A DNA stretch of 64,000 nt from Marinomonas foliarum (lineage in GTDB: Bacteria; Pseudomonadota; Gammaproteobacteria; Pseudomonadales; Marinomonadaceae), in contig NZ_QPJQ01000012.1 in assembly GCF_003337275.1 (NCBI RefSeq), positions 1-64,000 on the forward strand, given 5' to 3'. Under the pieces are notes generated by a model. The model was not told the DNA's origin, did no database searches, and saw only the letters and a program-made list of their open reading frames with translations. A program made the position numbers and the translations under genes. This document shows positions 54,775 through 62,138 of this stretch, in pieces; the stretch's first letter is position 1; every line of letters begins with the position of its first letter.

Positions 54775-56550
54775 ATGAAACAGCACAAGGAAACAAAAAA
54801 GGCGCGTCGAGCTGGCCGAGTGAAAACATCTGAAGGTGTATTTTTAGATGAACTAGCCAGTCAGCAATCATCAAAGTATCGAATTGCTCAAGGCTTTGGT
54901 GTGTTGTTTGCAGTGTCTTTGGTGTTGCAAGCTTGGGCGTTAGCGAATGTGTTTTCAGACATGGCGCTACACCAGTCTTTTTCCTTGTCTCTTTTAGTCT
55001 TGGGGTTATTTGCTCTATTACTACGTGCCTTGGCGAACTTTGGCCGAGAACGTATTTGCACCAGCGCAAGCCGTGATATTCGTTACGGCTTGCGACGTAA
55101 ATTGGTGTCGCATCTGACAAACCTTGGGCCAGCGCGCCTAAGAATAGAAGAGGATGCGGCGCTTTCTACTCGTGTTTACGAACAAGTAGATGCGTTAGAC
55201 GATTTCTTTAGTCGCTATAAACCGCAAGTGTTTATGGTGACCCTAATTCCTTGTGTGATCCTACTGTCTGTTGTTTCTATTTCTTGGATCGCCTTCTTTG
55301 TTTTCATGATGACCGCGCCTTTGGTCATTATCTTCATGATCTTTGTGGGTCATAAAGCCGCGCAAGCCAACCGTCGTCAATTCAATGTCTTGGCCATGTT
55401 GTCCAATCAGTTCATGGACTTAAGCCAAGGCTTATCAGAACTCAAACGCCTTAACAGAACTGGCGAAGCACGCGAGCGTTTGTCCGACAGTGCTACTTCA
55501 TACCAAAAGACAACCATGGGGGTTTTGGTATTAGCGTTTTTATCAACGGCTACGTTAGAACTTTTCGCGTCATTGTCTATCGCCATGATTGCCTTGTATT
55601 TAGGGCTTGGCTTATTAGAAATCTTACCATGGCAAGTGGGCAGCTCCCCCGTTACCTTGACGCAAGCTATGTTTCTTTTGTTGCTTGCGCCGGAATTTTA
55701 TTTGCCGCTACGTCAGCTTGGTAATGACTACCATGCGAAACAAAAAGCCGAAGCCGCCGCGACGGATTTGTTAGATATCCTACAAACACCAGTGCATGCA
55801 TCCACTTCACACCAAGAGAACACTGGATTAGCTTTTTTAAATACGTTGAAATCTATTCAATTCAAAGACTTGAGCTGGCAGGAAGAGGGGCGTTATCGAC
55901 TCGCGCCAATTACGGCCAATATTGCCCAGGGCGAACGAGTTTGGCTGAGTGGTGAATCGGGAGTGGGTAAATCCAGTCTATTGCATTTGTTACTAGGTTT
56001 TGAAGAAGGCTTTGATGGGCAGTGCTTGATCAATGGTCAGCCATTCTCAGAATTAAACTTGGCTTCTTGGCGAGCCAAACTGGCTTGGTTGCCACAAACA
56101 CCGGAATGGGTAAACGGCAGCATTCGTCGTAATTTACTCTTAGGGCTGGGTGGCAAAGAGGGCGCAGGGCTACCACATGAAGAAGAGATACAAACAGCGC
56201 TCATAAAAAGCCAGTGCGACGAATTTATACAGCTGCTTCCCGACGGGTTAGATACCAAACTAACCGAATTAGGAGCAGGGCTTTCTGGCGGGCAAATGCA
56301 GCGACTTTCTATTGGCAGAGCCTTATTATCAAAAGCCGATTTATGGTTACTCGACGAGCCTTGCTCTGGCTTGGATAACGACACAGCACAGGCGGTACTC
56401 GACACACTTAAAACCGCATCTCAAGGCAAAACCCTATTGATCGTCAGCCATGATACACATCCGATTGCATGGGCAGACAAACATTGGGCACTAACAAAAG
56501 GAGGTTTGCATGAGCATTTACGCAAAGAAAACCACGAAGTTATCGCTTAA
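54775..56550 (+). CDS. cydD: Thiol reductant ABC exporter subunit CydD
   Basis: Half of the heterodimeric ABC exporter that moves cysteine/glutathione and is needed for cytochrome bd assembly. 591 residues: a six-helix membrane domain (about 30-330) and an ATPase domain with Walker A LSGESGVGKSSLLHLL, signature LSGGQMQRLSIGRALL and Walker B LWLLDEPCSGLD. It follows cydX by five bases and overlaps cydC by 41 bases. The start ATG has a weak ribosome binding site, consistent with coupling to cydX. Confidence 0.95.
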   Translation: MKQHKETKKARRAGRVKTSEGVFLDELASQQSSKYRIAQGFGVLFAVSLVLQAWALANVFSDMALHQSFSLSLLVLGLFALLLRALANFGRERICTSASRDIRYGLRRKLVSHLTNLGPARLRIEEDAALSTRVYEQVDALDDFFSRYKPQVFMVTLIPCVILLSVVSISWIAFFVFMMTAPLVIIFMIFVGHKAAQANRRQFNVLAMLSNQFMDLSQGLSELKRLNRTGEARERLSDSATSYQKTTMGVLVLAFLSTATLELFASLSIAMIALYLGLGLLEILPWQVGSSPVTLTQAMFLLLLAPEFYLPLRQLGNDYHAKQKAEAAATDLLDILQTPVHASTSHQENTGLAFLNTLKSIQFKDLSWQEEGRYRLAPITANIAQGERVWLSGESGVGKSSLLHLLLGFEEGFDGQCLINGQPFSELNLASWRAKLAWLPQTPEWVNGSIRRNLLLGLGGKEGAGLPHEEEIQTALIKSQCDEFIQLLPDGLDTKLTELGAGLSGGQMQRLSIGRALLSKADLWLLDEPCSGLDNDTAQAVLDTLKTASQGKTLLIVSHDTHPIAWADKHWALTKGGLHEHLRKENHEVIA

Positions 56551-58177
56551 GCGCCTTTTATTAGCCAATCCTTGGGGCTTTGTTATTCCTCTGTTGACTG
56601 GTGTGGCTGCCACCTTAGCGGGTGTTGGGCTATTGGGGCTTTCTGGTTGGTTCATCTCCGCGGCAGGCTTGGCAACAGCGTTGGGCGGTGCATTGGTGTT
56701 TAACTACTTAACACCCGGCGCCATTGTTCGAGGGCTTGCGATCCTCAGAACCGCAGGCCGCTATGGCGAACAAGTCACAGCGCATAATCACCTGTTGGGG
56801 TTACTGCGCACTTTGCGCCTTTGGGTGTGGGATCAGCGAGTTGCCAAAGATGCTGCGAACCTTCATCAACAAAGCCGTGGCGACTTGCTACAGCGCCTAG
56901 TCAGCGACTTGGATCAAATTATTCGCTGGCCCTTGGTGGTGTTTTTACCTTGGGTGTATGCTGTATTAGCTTATGTTGGCGTGGCGATTTTGGCCTATTT
57001 CATTCTGCCAGCTTTGTTGTGGCCGTTATTGATTGCTGCAGTGTTACATGTCTTGGTGGTGCCTTATGTTTGTGGACACTTCGCCAGCCATGCAGTGCAT
57101 GTAGGTCAAATATTGGGTGTACATCGTCGTAGCCGCTTTGTTAGTTTTTTTTCGGCACTGATTACCTTAACCATTCGAGGCCACTGGGAAGACTACGCAC
57201 AGCGTCTTGATCAACTGGATGAACGCCAACGCAGAACCGAAATCCGTATTCAACAAGCAGTGAGCCTTGGGCGATTATTGTCTTATGGTGTGACCATCTT
57301 ACTCATCGCCAGCAGCTTCTATTTACTCAGTGCCTTTACCCCAGAAACCCAACGCTGGACCTTAATAGATGGCGTGCAGGGCACTTGGGTTGTCGGTTTT
57401 TCTTTAGCTTTGTTAGCCGTAAATGAACTGGTCTTGCCCTTGGTGCAATCCTTCGTCGCCCAAGGCCAGTCGCAAGTTGGTCTACGTCGACTCAACCAGC
57501 TTCACCACGATACTGAGCCAATGTCCGAAAAGACGATCCCACAGATCGAGCAACTTTTGTTTAAACAATGGCGCGGCTATCACGCTCCTAGTGGTTTGGG
57601 CAGCCAAGTTACTGATATTAAAGTAAACCATGGTGAATTTGTTTGGATCCGAGGCGCAAGTGGCTCAGGCAAATCCACCTTACTCACCTCCATTGCCGGT
57701 GACTGTTTATCCACTGGCGACGCCTTTATTAATGACGAGAAATACTCTGTATACAACAACCCAACGTATCAAGCACAACTAAGCTACTTGCCACAATCGC
57801 CGTATGTTTTCCAACAAAGCATCGCCGCGAACTTACTGCTTGGCAAACCTAACGCCAGCGACGACGAACTCTGGTCTGTATTAGAAGCCGTCGCCCTAGC
57901 CGAATGGGCACGCAACCTACCCAATGGTCTAGAAACCTTACTCAGTTCCCAAGGCCGCAACCTTTCAGGAGGACAGCGCAAACGCCTCGCCTTAGCACGC
58001 CTGCTGCTAAGACAGTCTCCCGTCTTACTGCTAGACGAACCATTCGACGGACTCGACAAAGCCACCATAGAAACGATTTGTCACTCGCTACAGAATGACT
58101 ACAAACCAGATATCCTAATCCTTGTCAGTCACGTTGGAAGTCGCCTCGGCAACAACGCCAGAGTTATAGAGCTGTAG
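56510..58177 (+). CDS. cydC: Thiol reductant ABC exporter subunit CydC
   Basis: Second half of the CydDC exporter, 555 residues. The membrane domain includes GLSGWFISAAGLATALG and RYGEQVTAHNHLLGLLRTLR. The ATPase domain has Walker A RGASGSGKSTLLTSIAG, signature LSGGQRKRLALARLLL and Walker B VLLLDEPFDGLD. The first 14 codons overlap cydD in another frame. It is the last gene of the five-gene cyd unit. The bases after it contain a short pair GCCCTA/TAGGGC but no good terminator. Confidence 0.95.
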   Translation: MSIYAKKTTKLSLKRLLLANPWGFVIPLLTGVAATLAGVGLLGLSGWFISAAGLATALGGALVFNYLTPGAIVRGLAILRTAGRYGEQVTAHNHLLGLLRTLRLWVWDQRVAKDAANLHQQSRGDLLQRLVSDLDQIIRWPLVVFLPWVYAVLAYVGVAILAYFILPALLWPLLIAAVLHVLVVPYVCGHFASHAVHVGQILGVHRRSRFVSFFSALITLTIRGHWEDYAQRLDQLDERQRRTEIRIQQAVSLGRLLSYGVTILLIASSFYLLSAFTPETQRWTLIDGVQGTWVVGFSLALLAVNELVLPLVQSFVAQGQSQVGLRRLNQLHHDTEPMSEKTIPQIEQLLFKQWRGYHAPSGLGSQVTDIKVNHGEFVWIRGASGSGKSTLLTSIAGDCLSTGDAFINDEKYSVYNNPTYQAQLSYLPQSPYVFQQSIAANLLLGKPNASDDELWSVLEAVALAEWARNLPNGLETLLSSQGRNLSGGQRKRLALARLLLRQSPVLLLDEPFDGLDKATIETICHSLQNDYKPDILILVSHVGSRLGNNARVIEL

Positions 58178-58202
58178 CCCTATGACTCCCTAGCTAATTG
58201 TA

Positions 58203-58470
58203 GGGCATCATGAGCGCAGCGTGATGTGCCGCTGAAAGCGAAGCTTTCATTGTAGGTTGCGGCTTAAGCCTGATGCGGAGTTCATGTTCCATTCAAACGC
58301 TTTGTATTCCCAACCTTTTTTCCGCACTTTAATTCAGGGAGAAGCTGAGCGGGTAACTTTTGCCAATCGATGCAACGCTTTCATTGAAAGCAAAGCTTTC
58401 ATTATTGACACTTAATCCCCCGCGTAGACACGTCATTTCCCACAAGGGGACAAGCGCCCGCGAAGGCGGG
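58203..58470. repeat. Cluster of small palindromic (REP-like) elements
   Basis: The 670-base gap after cydC holds no gene. It has a REP-like stem GGCATCA/TGATGTGCC (58203-58229), two near-identical palindromes GAAAGC(G/A)AAGCTTTC (58234-58248 and 58386-58400), and a CCCGC/GCGGG hairpin in CCCGCGAAGGCGGG (58457-58470). The rest, to 58849, is AT-rich with a 12-bp palindrome TGCGCATGCGCA (58827-58838) just before the cassette boundary. Confidence 0.55.
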
Positions 58471-58849
58471 AATCAAGCACTTATGGTCTAGAGTTGGTGC
58501 TCTTTGAAGTTGAATTGATTTCATTTTTGGATGAAAGTTAAAGCGTAATTTATGGGGGCATATACAGTTTATTTTTTAAAGTGAACTTTAATTGCGCGTT
58601 TAGCTATTTTAAATAAACCAGTTGTGCGCGTTTTGTACTGGAGGTAAGTGAGAAAGTCCTCTAATATCAATGAATAAGGATTCGTAGAGCTAAAATAACG
58701 CGCTGTGGATAAAAGGAATAACACGCATGCTCGTTTTTCTTGGTTTAGACTTTGTTGATATCCATATTAATGTTTTTAAAGTCAGTAATTTATAGAGACA
58801 TTAAGAAGATTTTAAAGATGTGTAAATGCGCATGCGCACTATTAAACTG

Positions 58850-60009
58850 TTAGCTGTACAAAGAAAAAATCCAGATTAGGGAAGTTAATGAGCATCATAT
58901 CTGAAAAATTCAGCGCAAAAATATCAGCCTTAAAGGTTGAGTTTGAGAGTAATAAAGAGGTTGTTCATCAGGGGGTTAAAGGTGGGTTAAATGAAAGCGA
59001 GCTTTCTGATCTAATAAGAGAAGTTATTCCAAAGAGATATAAGCTGACAAAAGGGATTATTGAAAACTCAAGGGGAGATCAGTCAAATGAAACAGATATT
59101 CTCATCTATGATGATGAGATACTTCCTTCATATATGAAAAATGAACTGACCTTTGTCCCTGTCGAAGCTGTGAAGTACAACTTTGAAGTTAAAAGTGGTT
59201 TGAATGCAAATGAACTAAAAACCACCTTAGCTAAATTTGAAAGGTTTAAAGCTATTGGTGGAGTGTCACCTACCGTACTTTTCTCATTCTCTAGCGATAT
59301 TGATGGAAGTGAACTTAAGCGGTTAAAAAAATACGACAAGAACTTCTTTACCAATCCTGCCATTACCGTTTTATGCACTTCCACTAAAAGTTATTACTTT
59401 AAAAGTGTCAGCAAGCATTATCTTAAAGACTGTATTAGTAATTCAGAGTTTTTAAAGTTGTTTCAGGATGCCTCTGAGCTCGATTTAGATGGTGCAATTG
59501 AGGGCATGCGAGAATTGATGTCAAACGATGTCGCTTTATCTCAAATGAATCGTTCGCAATTTGCATTATGCATTCAGGGGATGATGCGAATGAATAGTCA
59601 TTCTGCAGATATTGATGGCAAAGAGCTAACAATCAATGGACTGAAGTATAGTGATATCACGTTTAATATTCATAAGTGGGTTGGAGTTGAGGTAGATAGT
59701 AACGAGGTCGAGCTATCTTTTCTTTCTGGTGTCTCGAATACATTGTCAAAAGGAAATTTTGGACAGTATTTATTACATTCAGCAGCGCATGAACCCAAGA
59801 TTTTTGCAGTATGCTACGAAGATATGTGGGGGAATTTAAGCTGTCAGGATTTCGATGAAAATGGATTGAGCTATGATAGCGATCAGGTTGTATTCAGTTT
59901 TCAAACCAGTGAAGAATCAAGCAAAATATTATTTAATATTTCAGAGAAGGAAAGCAGCTAACAAGTCAAATCACGTGGACTTCGCTGCGCTCCGCCGGTG
60001 TTTGAGGCG
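58850..60009 (+). mobile_element. Integron gene cassette carrying a DUF6602 gene
   Basis: The stretch is bounded on both sides by integron core-type sites: GTTAGCT at 58849-58855 and GTTAACC at 60009-60015, with crossover after the G. In the circular form of the cassette, the 3' G joins TTAGCT, giving GTTAGCT. This is the exact reverse complement of the R'' box AGCTAAC (59956-59962) of its own attC, the property expected of a true cassette. It holds one gene with a 38-base leader and an attC immediately after the stop. No integrase gene lies in the window. Confidence 0.8.
58888..59961 (+). CDS. DUF6602 protein with PD-(D/E)XK-nuclease-like motif
   Basis: 357 residues, AT-rich compared with its neighbours. 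The N-terminal region VVHQGVKGGLNESELSDL (about 25-42) with Glu38, Asp70 in ETDILIYD, and Glu100-x-Lys102 in YNFEVKSGL are spaced like the PD-(D/E)XK nuclease core, as in DUF6602 proteins (family recognised from memory). The C-terminal half (about 200-357) has no recognised domain. The ribosome binding site is GGGAAG. The stop TAA is the first base triplet of the attC R'' arm, so the gene is cassette-borne. A defence or nuclease role is possible but unproven. Confidence 0.72.
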   Translation: MSIISEKFSAKISALKVEFESNKEVVHQGVKGGLNESELSDLIREVIPKRYKLTKGIIENSRGDQSNETDILIYDDEILPSYMKNELTFVPVEAVKYNFEVKSGLNANELKTTLAKFERFKAIGGVSPTVLFSFSSDIDGSELKRLKKYDKNFFTNPAITVLCTSTKSYYFKSVSKHYLKDCISNSEFLKLFQDASELDLDGAIEGMRELMSNDVALSQMNRSQFALCIQGMMRMNSHSADIDGKELTINGLKYSDITFNIHKWVGVEVDSNEVELSFLSGVSNTLSKGNFGQYLLHSAAHEPKIFAVCYEDMWGNLSCQDFDENGLSYDSDQVVFSFQTSEESSKILFNISEKESS

Positions 60010-60015
60010 TTAACC
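59956..60015 (+). other. attC recombination site (59-base element)
   Basis: R'' AGCTAAC (59956-59962), L'' TCAAA (59966-59970), L' TTTGA (60001-60005) and R' GTTAACC (60009-60015). TAAC-aag-TCAAA and the reverse complement of the right arm, TAAC-gcc-TCAAA, pair with a three-base spacer between boxes. Inner arms CAC..GGA / TCC..GTG also pair. The total of 60 bases and the overlap with the preceding stop codon are typical of attC. Confidence 0.85.
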
Positions 60016-60029
60016 CTCACTGGAGTCGC

Positions 60030-60137
60030 ATGAAATTATCGTTAATCGCAGCAGTTTCTGAAAATGGTGTAATAGGTTCAGGCTTAGATATACCTTGGTC
60101 TGTTAAAGGTGAGCAGTTGCTGTTTAAAAGGCGATAA
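60030..60137 (+). pseudogene. dfrA: Truncated dfrA dihydrofolate reductase
   Basis: The ATG 15 bases after the attC opens a reading frame whose first 33 codons are nearly those of DfrA1/DfrA6-type trimethoprim-resistant dihydrofolate reductases: [20 protein letters not shown], then [13 protein letters not shown]. The match stops there, and the frame ends two codons later (RR, TAA). About 125 residues are missing, including most of the active site, so it cannot make an enzyme. It stands where the next cassette's gene should be. A small inverted-repeat element begins at the break. Confidence 0.85.
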
Positions 60138-60250
60138 TTGGGGGAAGAGTAAAATTAAATAAATAGAATGGCTACAAACAGATAAGGTAGCGAAAAAATA
60201 GCTAGTAAGAATAGAAGAGGGTGTTTTAATTTTATACTGACCCTCTTTTA
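60136..60250. mobile_element. Small MITE-like element at the dfrA break
   Basis: About 115 bases with imperfect terminal inverted repeats: TTGGGGGAAGAGTAAAATTA (from 60138) and, on the minus strand, AGAGGGTCAGTATAAAATTA (from about 60247). The interior has no coding capacity. The right end also forms an 8-bp stem AAGAGGGT/ACCCTCTT (about 60215-60247) that may terminate the diguanylate cyclase gene. A related copy lies at 61898-61921. It is probably mobilised in trans. Confidence 0.55.
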
Positions 60251-60259
60251 AACAAATAA

Positions 60260-61750
60260 TTACCCAGAGATGCTTTCGTGCCAAATGGCGACACGATTGC
60301 GGCCTGCATTTTTAGCTTGATACATAGCCAGATCGGCGTTATGCAGTAGCTCATCAAACGTTTCAGCGTGTTTCAAAGACTCTAAGCCGACGCTAATCGT
60401 TGAGAAGTGCAAAGCGTTTTCGGCACATTGGATTGACTCTTTTTCGACACACTCCCTAAGCTGTTCAGCCACTAAGTACGCCTCTTCTTGGTCAATCATT
60501 GGGAGGAGAATTACAAACTCTTCACCACCAAAACGGCCGATATGCCCGATGTTCTTGGCACTCAATATGTCACGGCAGACATTTACAACAGCCCTGATCA
60601 CTCTGTCCCCAATCTCATGGCCGTATTGATCGTTAACTTGTTTAAAATTATCAATATCAATCATCAATACGCTAAAGGGCAATCCTTCATCCAGGCATTT
60701 TTGATAATCGATTTGTGCCATTTCCAAAATAGCACGGCGATTATAAGTGCCCGTTAAAGCATCGGTTGTGGCGAGTTTTTTGAGCTCTTTCTCTATCTTT
60801 TTTTGCTCTTCAATACGTTGCGTTAGCCGTTGCATTTTAAGTCTTGCTCTTTTCCGCAATGCCCAACTAAATAGAACCAATAGAATAGCTACCAAGCCGA
60901 CTAAAGCGGCGATAAAGAGATAGTCCTTTGTGGAAGAGCGATTATTAGATGAATCTAAATTAATCCAATATCGATATATATCCCGCTTCTGCTGTGCGGT
61001 AATGCTGTCTAAACCTTTTTGCATGATGGACAACAGCGGCGCCCAGTCATCTCGAACTGCAAAACGTAAACTCCATTCAAAACCGGATTCTCCCACAACT
61101 TTAAGATTGGTCAGTCCATTTTTTTCAATGTAGTAGATTGCTGCTGCGTTGGAAGCGACGATCGCATCCGCCGCTCCATAAGAGACCATGCGCAGCCCTG
61201 TTTCGATATCAGGGACGGCTAACGTATCCAGTTGTGGGTATTTTTCTTGTAAATGTTCATAAGATGCATAATTTTGGATGCCGACGACTTTCTTGCCTTC
61301 GAGTGCTTCGATGCCTTCTCCAACAAACTCACTGCGGACAATAATTACGGCCGGCAGGCGTATATAAGGCCTAGTAAACTGCATATATTCGCTGCGTTCT
61401 GCGGTTTTCTCTGCGGCACCCCACATATCAACTCTACGTGCGCGTCCTTCAGCTACCACAGTTGTCCAGTCAGGAAACTGCACAATTTCTAGCTTTAACC
61501 CCAAGTCAAATTGCTGATCTATTATTTGAATAAAATCAGCTGTAATACCTTGGTATTCATTGTTTTCATTGAAAAATTCAACTGGAGGATAATTGGGTGC
61601 GGGAGCAAAACGAATAACAGGCTGATCTGCCAACCACTGCCGTTCTTCGGGCGTTAATATATCTTGTCCATACAGCATCCCAGCCACACTGAATAGAAGC
61701 AGATATAAACCGCCGAACAAGCTTCTAGTCAAAAATGGACTTCTCTTCAT
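60260..61750 (-). CDS. Diguanylate cyclase with periplasmic solute-binding-protein sensor
   Basis: 496 residues from ATG 61750 (AAGGAT upstream). There is a signal peptide or N-terminal anchor (about 6-28), a periplasmic SBP-type domain (about 35-275: IRFAPAPNYPPVEFFNENN, GITADFIQIIDQQF, DMWGAAEKTAERSEYM), one membrane helix (about 284-306), a short coiled region, and a GGDEF domain with intact active site FGGEEF near 410. The RxxD inhibitory site is absent from the five-residue-upstream position. It likely makes cyclic-di-GMP in response to an amino-acid-like ligand. Confidence 0.93.
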   Translation of the reverse strand: MKRSPFLTRSLFGGLYLLLFSVAGMLYGQDILTPEERQWLADQPVIRFAPAPNYPPVEFFNENNEYQGITADFIQIIDQQFDLGLKLEIVQFPDWTTVVAEGRARRVDMWGAAEKTAERSEYMQFTRPYIRLPAVIIVRSEFVGEGIEALEGKKVVGIQNYASYEHLQEKYPQLDTLAVPDIETGLRMVSYGAADAIVASNAAAIYYIEKNGLTNLKVVGESGFEWSLRFAVRDDWAPLLSIMQKGLDSITAQQKRDIYRYWINLDSSNNRSSTKDYLFIAALVGLVAILLVLFSWALRKRARLKMQRLTQRIEEQKKIEKELKKLATTDALTGTYNRRAILEMAQIDYQKCLDEGLPFSVLMIDIDNFKQVNDQYGHEIGDRVIRAVVNVCRDILSAKNIGHIGRFGGEEFVILLPMIDQEEAYLVAEQLRECVEKESIQCAENALHFSTISVGLESLKHAETFDELLHNADLAMYQAKNAGRNRVAIWHESISG

Positions 61751-61897
61751 AACATCCTTATGAATAAGGCATCTACGGGCCAAGATACGAGTATTGAATT
61801 ACTGTTTCTTATACTAATTCAATGATCCCTCATTGACCATCCCAGAAATGCTAATTTAAAAGTGGACAGTTTAATCCAATGGAAATTCATCGAAGAA

Positions 61898-61921
61898 TTA
61901 GGGTCAGAGTCAAATTAAATA
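61898..61921 (+). repeat. Third copy of the GGGTCAGAGT repeat end
   Basis: TTAGGGTCAGAGTCAAATTA plus four bases matches the terminal repeats of the element at 60136-60250. The reverse-orientated partner is not seen nearby, so it may be a remnant. It lies in the 388-base gap 61751-62138, which contains no gene. Confidence 0.45.
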
Positions 61922-62007
61922 CTTATAAAGTGTAGCCTTGTAGTCTGACAGCGCTACCACCGTCAAAATTCCCCACAAACCCAGATAGGGTAAGCCTTAA
62001 GAGCACG

Positions 62008-62037
62008 AAAAGCTCTATTAACAGACGTAGAGCTTTT
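62008..62037. terminator. Orphan terminator-like hairpin
   Basis: A perfect 10-bp stem AAAAGCTCTA/TAGAGCTTTT with a 10-base loop and a trailing T on the plus strand. No plus-strand gene precedes it in the window. It may end a small transcript from the 61750-62000 gap or serve minus-strand transcripts. Confidence 0.55.
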
Positions 62038-62092
62038 TCCTGATTCTCTCTATTAACTAACTCCCATTTCCCACAATTACATTGACTTTCTT

Positions 62093-62128
62093 TTGTTCTT
62101 TATATAGAACGTTCTATATAAAGAACAA
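62093..62128. promoter_or_regulatory. Perfect 36-bp palindrome, likely operator of the XRE-cupin regulator
   Basis: The left half TTGTTCTTTATATAGAAC (62093-62110) is the exact reverse complement of the right half (62111-62128). Each half holds a GTTCT...AGAAC dyad, so two adjacent dimer sites are possible. A TTGACT element (62082-62087) and TATA-like hexamers overlap it. It ends 10 bases before the start codon, so bound protein would block transcription. Confidence 0.8.
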
Positions 62129-62138
62129 TGTTGGAATC

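Noticed and set aside
58234..58400. CRISPR array
   Set aside because: Two short palindromes 137 bases apart without regular spacing are not a CRISPR array, and no cas genes are present.
59106..59384. 92-codon minus-strand open frame inside the DUF6602 gene
   Set aside because: It is a shadow of the coding strand, with no ribosome binding site or family match.
60030..60137. Intact dihydrofolate reductase
   Set aside because: Only the first 33 residues are present, and no frameshift restores the rest downstream.
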